From contig NZ_RAHH01000015.1 of assembly GCF_003602095.1 (NCBI RefSeq), forward strand, positions 79,973 through 143,972: a stretch of DNA of 64,000 nt, written 5' to 3'. Both the position numbers and the translations under genes were made by a program. The first letter of the stretch is position 1, and each line of letters opens with the position of its first letter. Origin of the DNA: Rahnella woolbedingensis (lineage in GTDB: Bacteria > Pseudomonadota > Gammaproteobacteria > Enterobacterales > Enterobacteriaceae). The notes under the pieces are model-generated. The model saw only the letters and a list, made by a program, of their open reading frames with translations. It was not told the origin of the DNA and searched no databases. This document shows, piece after piece, positions 53,176-61,902 of this stretch.

Positions 53176-54600
53176 TCAGTTCCCTGCGGCGACACGGTGG
53201 GTTTCAAGCGGCGTATGGCGGCTCAGATTTTCAAAGCCATCTTCTGTGACAACGTAACAATCACCGATATTACAGCCTGCCGACAGCGGCTCAAGCCACT
53301 GGGTATGCAAAACAAACACCATGCCTGCTTCAAGACGGTCATAGTTATGCGACGAAATATTAAAACTGTTTTGCGCACCGGCCATACCAATGGAATGCCC
53401 GAGGTTAGGATTATGCGGGCCATGAGTTGCCGGATACACATGCATCAGCTTGCGTCCCTGCGCTTCCCAGTCGATATCCTGCACATACTGATGCGGGATC
53501 AGCCGCGCGTCACCGTCCGGCATCGGTGCCCAGTTATATGGCATCGTCCGCGCCTCCGGTGAGGTCAGCATGCCGCGTTCAATCATCGGGCCGAAGGCAG
53601 CATTGTTTACATCGCGCATTAACGCCCCCGGTCGGATAAGCTTTTCAGCCCGTTTTACCCCTTCGGTACAGGCGGCGAGCACATCTTCCTGATGCGGCGT
53701 GATGTCTCCGACTGCAATCATTCTGGCCGTTTGCGCGGTATAACCCCGGCAGGTCACGTTGGAAATATACAGGTTAATCAAATCACCAGGACGAACCACA
53801 TGCCCGTAGGGTTTGCCGCAATGGGTGCCAAATTTGTTGATGCCAATCTGATAACCGTCGCCCGTTTCACCCCCTGCAGCCAGCTGAGCAAAAGAAAAGG
53901 CCGCGTAGATTTCATGGTCCGTCACGCCGGGTCTGGCGACATGATAGGCCGCCTGCGTCCCCAGGCTTATCATCTGCGCCGCGCCACGAAATAACGCAAT
54001 CTCGCGCGGTGAACGCACTTTTTGCAGGCGATCCAGAACGGCATTATCTGCAATGAATTTGCATTTAGGCATCAGTGATCCCAGCGAAGCCCAGAATGTC
54101 AGAGACGTCCGGTCGCCAATCATGCCAATTTGCGCTGCGTTCAGTCCGAAACGTGCAAGCACCTGCGCGCATTTCTCCGCCGTTTTAATGACGGAATCGC
54201 CGGGACGGTCGGCATATTCGCGCCCTATCGGACCAATCTGCCAGATTTCATCCACCAGCACCGGTTCGCCACCGGGCGGCAATAACACCGATTGGGTGAA
54301 GAATGAAAGGAGCACCAGCGGCTGGTCCGAATCGGTAGGGATGATCAGCACGCCTTCGCGCATCCAGTCGCAGATATAACGCAGATAAGCGTTCGAAGCA
54401 TGGAACCAACCGACGCTGCCTGCGTGAACCACAATGGCGTCGTGACCGGCTTCAACAGCCTGACGGCGGATTTTACGCAGACGTTCTTCGAACTCTTCAA
54501 CCGGCAAAGGAAGAGGGGCGATGAAATCGAAATCTGGCTGGAAATCAGCCAGCAACTGTCCGATGCGTGAACCGCTTACCGCGGTCGCATGAGTGTTCAT
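53176..54600 (-). CDS. M24 (pita-bread) family protein lacking metal ligands, creatinase-like
   Basis: The 474-residue protein has the creatinase/prolidase N domain (about 40-180) and an M24 catalytic domain (200-460). In metallo-M24 peptidases five ligands hold two metals. Here they read Y278 for Asp (GDLINLYIS), Q290 for Asp (GYTAQTAR), H402 kept (LGHSIGM), H432 for Glu (VFVLHTQW) and G446 for Glu (NIGDCYVV). A metal-dependent peptidase is therefore unlikely. Creatinase in the same fold is metal-free and hydrolyses a C-N bond, so a small amidine, urea or amide substrate is possible. It follows four polyamine-type ABC transporter genes in the operon. Confidence 0.85.
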   Translation of the reverse strand: MNTHATAVSGSRIGQLLADFQPDFDFIAPLPLPVEEFEERLRKIRRQAVEAGHDAIVVHAGSVGWFHASNAYLRYICDWMREGVLIIPTDSDQPLVLLSFFTQSVLLPPGGEPVLVDEIWQIGPIGREYADRPGDSVIKTAEKCAQVLARFGLNAAQIGMIGDRTSLTFWASLGSLMPKCKFIADNAVLDRLQKVRSPREIALFRGAAQMISLGTQAAYHVARPGVTDHEIYAAFSFAQLAAGGETGDGYQIGINKFGTHCGKPYGHVVRPGDLINLYISNVTCRGYTAQTARMIAVGDITPHQEDVLAACTEGVKRAEKLIRPGALMRDVNNAAFGPMIERGMLTSPEARTMPYNWAPMPDGDARLIPHQYVQDIDWEAQGRKLMHVYPATHGPHNPNLGHSIGMAGAQNSFNISSHNYDRLEAGMVFVLHTQWLEPLSAGCNIGDCYVVTEDGFENLSRHTPLETHRVAAGN

Positions 54601-54634
54601 AGTGTGTTCCTTACGTCAAAAAAGAGTCAGTGAA

Positions 54635-55465
54635 TCAGGCGTTTTCAGGTGTCGGGCGCGGAGCAAGCACCCGCCGGGCAACCAGAAGACCGAGTAAAGT
54701 GACGGCAATGAGGAGCCCGGATATGGCCGCCACACGTACGTCGAGCGATTCTTCAATCAGCGCGAACATACGCAGAGGCAGAACCGTGGTTTTAGCGTCT
54801 GCAAGGAACAGCGAAACCGATACGTTGTCGAGCGACTGGATAAATACCAGAAACGCACCGGCCAGGATCCCCGGCATCAACAGCGGCAGCGTGACGCGGC
54901 GCAGGGTCATAAACCAGCTGGCCCCCATGGTCGTGGAGGCTTCCGCCAGTGACGGGTTGATCCCCTGCGCGACGACGGACGCCGCGCGGTACATCAGCGG
55001 ACCGAATACCACCACATGTCCGATAACCGTGAGCCACAATGACGGCTGAAAACCAATGAAGTTCGCCACAATCAGCGCCGCAAGTCCGTAAACCAGGCTG
55101 GGCAGAACCAGAGGTGCCAGAAGTAACGGTTCAATAGTGCTGACACTGCGGCGTTTCATGCGGGTCAAGCCGATAGTGGCGGGGACAGCAAACACCAGGG
55201 CACCGAGTACTGCCAGCACGGCAATTTTCAGCGAGTTCCACGCTGCACTTTGTTCAGTGGCTGAACGAACCGGGTCCAGCAATGCTTCGTACCAGCGCAG
55301 GGAAAAGCCCTGCGGCGGATATTTCAGTGTCTGACCGGAGGTAAATGACATCATCAGGGCGATGACGATCGGTGCCACCAGATAGATGACGCACAGCGTG
55401 CCGAAGCCATACACAAAGACTTTGTAGAGCAGCGCCGGAACCGGGTTATCGCGTTGTTTAAGCAT
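54635..55465 (-). CDS. ABC transporter permease (PotC-like)
   Basis: The 276-residue inner-membrane protein has six hydrophobic segments and the EAA loop AEASTTMGASWFMTLRRVTLPLL typical of binding-protein-dependent permeases. It belongs to the PotC/PotI group (spermidine/putrescine-type uptake). Its start overlaps the upstream permease gene by 8 bp. Together with the other permease, ATPase and binding protein it forms a complete importer. The substrate is probably a small cationic or amine compound, by family only. Confidence 0.9.
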   Translation of the reverse strand: MLKQRDNPVPALLYKVFVYGFGTLCVIYLVAPIVIALMMSFTSGQTLKYPPQGFSLRWYEALLDPVRSATEQSAAWNSLKIAVLAVLGALVFAVPATIGLTRMKRRSVSTIEPLLLAPLVLPSLVYGLAALIVANFIGFQPSLWLTVIGHVVVFGPLMYRAASVVAQGINPSLAEASTTMGASWFMTLRRVTLPLLMPGILAGAFLVFIQSLDNVSVSLFLADAKTTVLPLRMFALIEESLDVRVAAISGLLIAVTLLGLLVARRVLAPRPTPENA

Positions 55466-56288
55466 GGCCGACCAGTCTCCTGTGGCGTGAAATCAGGGTG
55501 AGTGCCACCAGCAGGCAGCCCGTGGAGAGCAACAGAATCACGGCGATTGCCGAGGCCAGCGGCCAGTCGAACAGCGTACCGACCTCACGATAAATCAGCT
55601 GCGGGACATAAACATTTCGCGCGCCGCCGATCACCGCCTGAGTGACAAAAGAGCTGCTGGTACTGGCAAACACCAGGATCCACCCCGCCAGCAAACCCGG
55701 CAGCATCAGCGGCAGAAGTACGGTGAGCAGAATGCGCCACGGACCGGCGCCAGAAACCTGTGCCGCTTCGGTGAGCTGATACGGCGTGCGGGAAAGAATG
55801 GCAATCAGCGGCAGAATGATGAGCGGCAGATCAATCTGACACATCGCCATCACCAGCCCGAGCTCGGTAAACATCAGGCTGGTCGGCACGCCGGTAATGC
55901 CCATCGACATCAGCGCCTCACTGATCGGCCCCTGACGCCCGAGGATCACTATCCAGGCAAACGTGCGCACCACGTTACTGGTCAGCATCGGAATGAGGGT
56001 CAGGAAAATCAGGACTTGCCGCAGATTGCGTCCGCCATGCCAGTAAAGCAGGGCAATCGGAATGCCCAGCAGAGTGGTGCCAATCACGGTTTCGATACCG
56101 AGCCGCGCGGTGTTAATCAATACGCGAAAATTGAATGCATCCCCGAAGAAACGGGCGTAATGATCCAGCGTTGCTCCGCCGTGTCCGGTGAAGCTGAAAC
56201 CCACCAGAACGGCGAGTGGCGTCGCAAAAAACGCCAGGGAAAGCAATAACATCGGTACGACGTAAGGGAAGCCGCTCTGCTTCATCAT
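55458..56288 (-). CDS. ABC transporter permease (PotB-like)
   Basis: The 276-residue inner-membrane protein has six segments and the EAA-loop TEAAQVSGAGPWRILLTVLLPLM, belonging to the PotB/PotH permease group. It starts 6 bp after the binding-protein gene and overlaps the next permease, so the subunits are co-translated. GAGGTG lies upstream of two consecutive ATG codons; either could be used. Confidence 0.9.
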   Translation of the reverse strand: MMKQSGFPYVVPMLLLSLAFFATPLAVLVGFSFTGHGGATLDHYARFFGDAFNFRVLINTARLGIETVIGTTLLGIPIALLYWHGGRNLRQVLIFLTLIPMLTSNVVRTFAWIVILGRQGPISEALMSMGITGVPTSLMFTELGLVMAMCQIDLPLIILPLIAILSRTPYQLTEAAQVSGAGPWRILLTVLLPLMLPGLLAGWILVFASTSSSFVTQAVIGGARNVYVPQLIYREVGTLFDWPLASAIAVILLLSTGCLLVALTLISRHRRLVGHA

Positions 56289-56294
56289 TTCACC

Positions 56295-57347
56295 TCAGCC
56301 TGCAACCAGAGTGTCGAACTGGCGGATCCAGTCATCACGGTTTTTGTTGATTTCAGCCCAGTCCGGATAGACCAGCGTTTTAAGCTGTGCGCGGGTAACA
56401 TAAGCGGAAATAGCCGGCGTCAGAGCCACGTTCTTGTTGGTCGGGAACATCTCGGTCGGTGGCTGTTCAAGCTGCTGCTGCGCGGATTGCGAAATGGCAG
56501 CGTCCATATAGGCGTAGGCGGCGTCCAGATTTTTAGAGCCTTTGGTCAGATGAATATTGACCGGTGCGGCCGGTGATCCGGTTTGTGGGTGCACAAACTC
56601 AGCGTTCAGCCCGAGGCTTTTCAGGCGTGCCACGTTGCTGGTGCTGCACATGAACACCGCGATTTCGCCCTGCTGGAAGAGCGTCATCTGATGGTTGGTA
56701 CTGTCCACGACGCCTTTGAGTTGCTCCGGATGCTCTCTGAAAAGCTTGAACACGGCAGCCATATCCGCAGGACCTTTGCCGTAGATTTTGGCGATTTCGG
56801 TGTAGGCCATCACGGCGGTGTTCGAGGCAAAACCGGTCCAGGAAACCAGCCCTTTGTAGGCCGGATTTTCGAACAAATCACGATACCCTTTTGGTCGGGG
56901 AACCAGGTCCGGGTTATAGGCGATACCGTTCACTTCTACGGTCACCGTCGGGCCGTATTCACCCTGAAAAGACGGGTCGAGCAGGTTCCAGTTTTTCAGT
57001 CTGGACGGATCAATTTTCTGGATCAGATCGTTCTGAATCGCAATCGTCATTTGTCCCGGCGACATCAGCAATGTGTCGTAAGGCGGATTGCCGGGACTTG
57101 CCATTATTTTAGCCAGCTGATCCTGCGCCATGGCGGGTGCGATAGTCAGGTCGAAGCCTTGCTGTTTCAGCACTGGTGTAAGCACGTTGCGATAGGCGTC
57201 TTCCCAGTTTCCGGGGAACGTGGCCGCGACCGCACTGCCGCTGGCCGCTGCGCTGGCAGCGCGTAACGGGAAGGGCAGCATTGTGTAGGCCGCGACGCCC
57301 GCCATGAGATAACCGAACCGGCGACGACTGATTTCAAAGTCTTTCAT
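56295..57347 (-). CDS. Extracellular solute-binding protein with Tat signal
   Basis: The 350-residue precursor begins with a twin-arginine signal (EISRRRFGYLMAGVAAYTML), with cleavage near LRAASA. The mature part is a PotD/SBP_bac_8-like binding protein (FPGNWEDAYRNVLTP; YDTLLMSPGQMTIAI; VNIHLTKGSKNLDAAYAYMD). Export by Tat implies folding before secretion, perhaps with a cofactor or for speed. I start at 57347, with AGAGG upstream; a GTG at 57356 is possible. It lies between the ATPase and permease genes. The ligand is unknown; polyamine-type is a family assignment. Confidence 0.88.
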   Translation of the reverse strand: MKDFEISRRRFGYLMAGVAAYTMLPFPLRAASAAASGSAVAATFPGNWEDAYRNVLTPVLKQQGFDLTIAPAMAQDQLAKIMASPGNPPYDTLLMSPGQMTIAIQNDLIQKIDPSRLKNWNLLDPSFQGEYGPTVTVEVNGIAYNPDLVPRPKGYRDLFENPAYKGLVSWTGFASNTAVMAYTEIAKIYGKGPADMAAVFKLFREHPEQLKGVVDSTNHQMTLFQQGEIAVFMCSTSNVARLKSLGLNAEFVHPQTGSPAAPVNIHLTKGSKNLDAAYAYMDAAISQSAQQQLEQPPTEMFPTNKNVALTPAISAYVTRAQLKTLVYPDWAEINKNRDDWIRQFDTLVAG

Positions 57348-57362
57348 AAAGTTCACCTCTGT

Positions 57363-58478
57363 TTATTCACTGATGAATTCCGGTTCAGCCGGAAAGGCAT
57401 GACACCTTGCGGTATCAATTTCTGCAAAAAGTTGTGCCCCGGGTTCCGGGATAAAGGTTGAGGGGCCTCTGACCTCAGACGCGCGCAGACTGCTTCCGTC
57501 CTCCAGTACCAGTTCATGAACCAGCGAAGGTCCGAGCGGCACCGAAACGGTCATGCGGGCGGGCTGGGTGTTTTCCCCCGGCAGCGCAGTTAAACGGACT
57601 TCTTCCGGACGGAAGGTAATGGTGACGCGGGAACCCGGAGTGAAATTCAGACGGCGCGGCAGGCGAAGCAGCCGGCTATCCGGCAGGCCTATCACGGTGG
57701 TATCGAGCTCAAAACGCAGTACCGTGCCATGCAGAAGATTGGCCTGCCCGATAAAGGTATTGACGAACAGCGTCCTGGGACGGTCATACACGGTCATGGG
57801 CGTATCAATTTGCTCGACATTGCCTTTATTCATCAGCACCAGACGGTTCGCCAGACTTTGCGCTTCCTCCTGATCGTGAGTGACGATAAGCGTGGTGATA
57901 CCGAGCGTTCTTTGCAGGTGCAACAGTTCGACCTGGAGATCGAAACGCAATGCGCGATCCAGCGCACCAAAAGGTTCATCGAGCAGCAGAAGGGAAGGAC
58001 GACCGGCAATGGCGCGGGCGACGGCAACACGCTGTTGTTGTCCGCCGGATAATTCACGGGGCAGGCGGTTACCAAAATCATTTAGCCTGACCAGCGAAAG
58101 CATTTCTTCTACGCGCTGTTTACGTGCGGCACGGGAAATCTGCTGGCAGGCCAGCGGATAGGCGATGTTTTCAGCCACGGTCAGATGCGGAAATAACGCA
58201 TAGTTCTGGAACACCATGCCGATCCCGCGCCCTCTTGCTGAAACATCTGCAAGATCCTGATTGCCCAGCACGATCTTCCCGCTCTTCGGCTGAATAAGAC
58301 CTGCGATAGCCCGCAGAACGGTTGATTTACCACAGCCGCTCGGCCCCAGCAGCGCGACAATTTCACCTGCTTCAATCGAAAATGACACATCACTTATGGC
58401 GTTCTTTCCACCGTAGCTGTGAGTAAGGCCCTGAACCTTCAGGCGTTTGCTTTCAGTGGTGTTTTGCATGTCTGGCAT
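57363..58478 (-). CDS. ABC transporter ATPase (PotA-like)
   Basis: The 371-residue ATPase has Walker A GPSGCGKST, signature LSGGQQQR, Walker B LLLLDEPFGALD and H-loop VTHDQEEA, followed by a C-terminal TOBE domain (about 290-360). Proteins of this shape serve spermidine/putrescine, iron and sulfate importers. It is the first gene of the operon. The promoter lies in the 430-bp region shared with the divergent isomerase/epimerase gene, where four ATTCGCA repeats are found. Confidence 0.9.
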   Translation of the reverse strand: MPDMQNTTESKRLKVQGLTHSYGGKNAISDVSFSIEAGEIVALLGPSGCGKSTVLRAIAGLIQPKSGKIVLGNQDLADVSARGRGIGMVFQNYALFPHLTVAENIAYPLACQQISRAARKQRVEEMLSLVRLNDFGNRLPRELSGGQQQRVAVARAIAGRPSLLLLDEPFGALDRALRFDLQVELLHLQRTLGITTLIVTHDQEEAQSLANRLVLMNKGNVEQIDTPMTVYDRPRTLFVNTFIGQANLLHGTVLRFELDTTVIGLPDSRLLRLPRRLNFTPGSRVTITFRPEEVRLTALPGENTQPARMTVSVPLGPSLVHELVLEDGSSLRASEVRGPSTFIPEPGAQLFAEIDTARCHAFPAEPEFISE

Positions 58479-58603
58479 AAGGCTTCCCGGATCTGAGTCG
58501 TGTGCTTGAAGATGAAAAAAGCAAGCGGCGTGCCAGAATGGATTGAGCCAGACAGGTAAAACTTCAACTCATTGAAAGACAGCGCTTAAATTCACAGGTT
58601 TGC

Positions 58604-58751
58604 ATTCGCACACAGATGATTAAAAAAATAAACCCTGACATTCGCATATCTGAGCGCCATGCAGTTACGCCATTGTGGTGCATTGTATTAACCATTTTGG
58701 TGCGAATGTGGATATTTTAATTCGTAATAATATTCGAATATTTTTGCGAAT
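58604..58751. promoter_or_regulatory. Four ATTCGCA repeats in a divergent promoter region
   Basis: ATTCGCA occurs at 58604-58610 and 58640-58646, and its complement TGCGAAT at 58701-58707 and 58745-58751. The flanks suggest a wider (A/G)CATTCGCA(C/T)A-like site. The rest of the 430-bp gap between the ABC operon and the isomerase gene is A+T-rich. They are probable binding sites of the GntR regulator encoded at 60163. Confidence 0.55.
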
Positions 58752-58907
58752 ATCTTAGTGTTTGATTAAAGCGATGATATTAAATGAAATTAGTGAGTTT
58801 TTTGAGTTGTCTGTCTGCACTGGCATATGATTTGCAGTATTCATACTTCAATGACTCAGCCAGAATTTTCACCCTCTTATTGGCAGCAAACGACTGCGGA
58901 GCACTGT

Positions 58908-60011
58908 ATGAAATTAGGCATCGACGGGCAGAAACTGCCCGAAGTAAAAAAGCGCGGGCCACTGGGCAGCCTCGACTATGTAAAGGAACTGGGACTGGAA
59001 GGCATATTTTTCAGCACAGTATTAGATATGAGCCCGACGCTGGATCCCGGGTTGCTGCGTGAGATCCGCGCGAAAGCAGACGATTTAGATCTGTATCTGG
59101 AAAGTGGTCTGGGCAAGATCAATCCTTTTTGCAGCGCAGAAGCCCCGGAATTACGGGCGATTGGAGAGGGCGACATTATTGCTGGCTTCACCCGCATGAT
59201 TGAAGCCAGCGCTGCGATAGGTTGCTGCGAAATGTGGGTTTCACCCGGAAATTTTAAAGGAGAGTATCGGGGACGTCTGGCGGTAGATCGTTTTCGTACC
59301 GATGTCAGCTGGGATGAACAATTGCAGGCTATGGGTAATGTTTTGCAAAAACTGGCGCCAGTCGCGCGCGCTCACGGCGTACACATGAATATTGAAACGC
59401 ACGACGAAATCACCTCCTTTGAGATACTGCGCCTGATTGAAAGAGTCGGGGAAGACTGTACAGGCGCGGTGCTGGATACCGCCAATATGTTGCAGCGCGG
59501 CGAGCATCCGGTGATGGCGGCGCAACGTCTGGCACCTTTTATCCGGCAGACGCATATCAAAGATGCTTTTGTGGGGCGCGCCCCCGGCGGTCTGGATTTC
59601 CAGCCACGTGCCTGCGGACAGGGCGTGGTCGATTTCACGGCCATTTTGCCGATACTCGCTAAGGCTAACCCTGGTCTTACTTTGTCACTGGAAATCAATC
59701 AGTCAACTGACGACAAACGCCGTCAGCCTAATCCGCGTCAGTGTATTCAGATTGATGATCCCATCTGGCGCGCGGGGCATCCTGATCTGAATGCGAGGGA
59801 GCTGGAAGCCTATTTCGGCATGATTGATGCAGGAGAAAAACGGGTAGCCACTGGGGAAATTCCTGACTGGGAGGGGTTTGAAAGTGCACAATATGGTTAT
59901 CCGACTTACGAAAATCAGTCTTATGGTTTACGTGAAGCGACAAACTTTATTCAGGATTCTGCACGCCACATCCGCGCCATCTGTGCGCAGAAAGGCATAA
60001 TGTTACCCTGA
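58908..60011 (+). CDS. Sugar-phosphate isomerase/epimerase-like TIM-barrel protein
   Basis: The 367-residue protein is of the xylose-isomerase-like TIM-barrel superfamily (AP_endonuc_2). Metal-ligand regions are seen at NIETHDEITSFE, GAVLDTANMLQRGEHP, RQTHIKDAFVG and SLEINQ, giving His, Asp, His and Glu ligands. Such enzymes isomerise or epimerise sugars, or dehydrate and cleave related compounds. I choose the ATG at 58908 (CGGAG 6 nt upstream) over 58827. It is divergent from the ABC/M24 operon and followed by the GntR gene, so it probably belongs to the same catabolic pathway. Confidence 0.83.
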   Translation: MKLGIDGQKLPEVKKRGPLGSLDYVKELGLEGIFFSTVLDMSPTLDPGLLREIRAKADDLDLYLESGLGKINPFCSAEAPELRAIGEGDIIAGFTRMIEASAAIGCCEMWVSPGNFKGEYRGRLAVDRFRTDVSWDEQLQAMGNVLQKLAPVARAHGVHMNIETHDEITSFEILRLIERVGEDCTGAVLDTANMLQRGEHPVMAAQRLAPFIRQTHIKDAFVGRAPGGLDFQPRACGQGVVDFTAILPILAKANPGLTLSLEINQSTDDKRRQPNPRQCIQIDDPIWRAGHPDLNARELEAYFGMIDAGEKRVATGEIPDWEGFESAQYGYPTYENQSYGLREATNFIQDSARHIRAICAQKGIMLP

Positions 60012-60162
60012 CACCGGGTTTTTAAGCCATTCTGTGAAAATGTCGTCACTGGCTTATTCAGTATTTGCGCAGAAAGATTCTTAACGAGATACTTAAACCC
60101 TAATTACCGGAACGTCCTGTGCCCGACATAAGGTATGACTGAGAATTAACCTGGAGAAAATA

Positions 60163-60900
60163 ATGAAGAAAACGCGCACGCAAAGCGCCAGGACAGCGCC
60201 GGTTACGGCCAGCGCGGCTGATAATAACGACGATGTTTCCGAGCGGATCCGCGCCACGCTGGCGGCCGCCATTGGGGAAGGGGCGTTAAAGCCAGGCACA
60301 AAAATTCTTGAAGAGGCGATTGCCGAACACTTTGGCGTCAGCCGCACCGTGGTGCGTGGGGCACTGGGCGTGCTGGAAAGCGACCATCTGCTGGAACGTA
60401 AACGAAATCGCGGCACGTTTGTTGCGGAACCTGGCATTGAACAGGCCAGAAACCTGTTTGAAGCACGCCGAAAAATTGAAGCTCTGCTGCTTGAACTGGT
60501 GGTAGATCGCGCAACGACTCAACAACTGGAAGCACTGGAAAAGTTGGCCGACGAGGAAGAGCATATTCATCTTCATGGCGATGAAAAGTCTAAAACCGTA
60601 CTTTCCGGTAAGTTCCATATCGTACTGGCGGAAATCGCCGGAAATCCGGTGCTGACCGAAATGCTGGCGAAGATTGTCGCGCGTCTTTCACTGGTGATGT
60701 CTTTGTACGAAGAAGACCATAAAGATGATTGCGGTGCAGATCATCACCGTATGATTGTGGCGGCTATCAAAGAGAAAGATCTGACCAAAGCGCAGCAACT
60801 GATGGACAGTCATCTTGCCGACATCGAAGGGCGGGTGCGATTAACCGAAGGTCACGGCGACCGGCATACGTTTCTTTCTGTGCTGGAGAACTTCTCGTGA
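60163..60900 (+). CDS. GntR-family regulator with FCD domain
   Basis: The 245-residue regulator has a GntR winged helix at about 25-90 (GALKPGTKILEEAIAEHFGVSRTVVRGALGVLESDHLLERKRNRGTF read in parts) and a helical FCD domain with metal-ligand His residues (KFHIVLAEIAGNP; DHHRMIVAAIKEKD; LMDSHL). FCD members respond to small carboxylates and sugar acids. It lies 151 bp after the TIM-barrel gene. The four ATTCGCA repeats in the shared promoter are its likely operators. It begins behind GGAGA. Confidence 0.9.
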   Translation: MKKTRTQSARTAPVTASAADNNDDVSERIRATLAAAIGEGALKPGTKILEEAIAEHFGVSRTVVRGALGVLESDHLLERKRNRGTFVAEPGIEQARNLFEARRKIEALLLELVVDRATTQQLEALEKLADEEEHIHLHGDEKSKTVLSGKFHIVLAEIAGNPVLTEMLAKIVARLSLVMSLYEEDHKDDCGADHHRMIVAAIKEKDLTKAQQLMDSHLADIEGRVRLTEGHGDRHTFLSVLENFS

Positions 60901-60989
60901 TGTGAACCGCTGACCGCGCCGTGCAACGCCCCGAAGAAAGGCTACGCTGATAGCTGAAAGACACTATTTTTCAGCGGGGCGAAGCGGTC

Positions 60990-61325
60990 ATGCTCAGAAC
61001 AAAAAATAATGCCCGGTTAGATGAAGATATCTGTGTGCACATTTTTACCGCGTCAGCCGGAATGGTCGGCGTATGCATCACAGTTATCGGGATTTTTCAG
61101 GTGATCACCACGCTGCGGCGCGAAGGCACGCTGGGTGATGATCTGCTGGCGGTCAACGCAATCCTCTATCTGGCTACCACCATCATGTCTTACTGGACGT
61201 TAAGGACGCGCAAACAGCGACGTAACCCTGTGCTCGAGAAGATAACCGACATTCTTTTTCTCGTTGCCCTGACCTTTACTACCGTCGTGGCAGGGGTGAT
61301 TACCTGGGCCATGACGTTTACCTGA
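60990..61325 (+). CDS. Small integral membrane protein, unknown
   Basis: The 111-residue protein has three predicted membrane helices (FTASAGMVGVCITVIGIFQV; LLAVNAILYLATTIMSYWTL; ILFLVALTFTTVVAGVITWA) with a basic loop RTRKQRRNP between the second and third. I do not recognise the family. Its ribosome site is weak. It is followed 136 bp later by the DUF2231 gene on the same strand, and may or may not be in the same unit. Confidence 0.65.
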   Translation: MLRTKNNARLDEDICVHIFTASAGMVGVCITVIGIFQVITTLRREGTLGDDLLAVNAILYLATTIMSYWTLRTRKQRRNPVLEKITDILFLVALTFTTVVAGVITWAMTFT

Positions 61326-61461
61326 CGGGCAGCGCACCCCTCCTTTTTGACATTCATTTCGGCATCATTCTTCAACTTTACTAATCTATTACAAGTACAC
61401 CTGTTGGCTGTTACGCCATTTTCAGTGGCGGACAGTTCTGGATTAGTCAAAGGAGAAGGAC

Positions 61462-61902
61462 ATGCAAACGCATCCGAATTCGGCACGCCGTGGAGTTGCA
61501 ACGGCGCTGTACGAGCTGTTAAACCCCATTCCTCTGGGGTTCTTTGTCGCTGCCTGGATTTTCGACATCCTCTATATGAAAACCTTTATCACCCTGTGGA
61601 CCGATGCAGCGAACTGGCTGATTGTACTTGGGCTGATTATTGCTGTTATTCCGCGACTGATTAATCTTTTTCAGGTCTGGACGGGGCCGAAATCCGTTTC
61701 TGACAGCGCGCTGAAACTGCATTTTTGGCTGAATCTCATGGCGGTGGTGCTGGCGATTTTCAATGCTTTTATTCACAGCCGTGATGCTTATGCGGTGGTT
61801 CCGGCTGGGGTTATTCTTTCCACGCTGGTGGTGGTGCTTCTTCTGCTGGGCAATGTTCAGCTGGCATTTCGCCAGCCGGTCGCAGGAGGGACGTTGCGAT
61901 GA
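61462..61902 (+). CDS. DUF2231-type membrane protein
   Basis: The 146-residue protein has four hydrophobic segments and starts with a region like DUF2231 (LYELLNPIPLGFFVAAWIFD; LHFWLNLMAVVLAIFNAFIHSRDA). The function of this family is not known. It is often next to sorbosone-dehydrogenase-type genes, as here, where its stop overlaps the next start by 4 bp. AAGGAGAAGG gives a strong ribosome site. Confidence 0.75.
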   Translation: MQTHPNSARRGVATALYELLNPIPLGFFVAAWIFDILYMKTFITLWTDAANWLIVLGLIIAVIPRLINLFQVWTGPKSVSDSALKLHFWLNLMAVVLAIFNAFIHSRDAYAVVPAGVILSTLVVVLLLLGNVQLAFRQPVAGGTLR

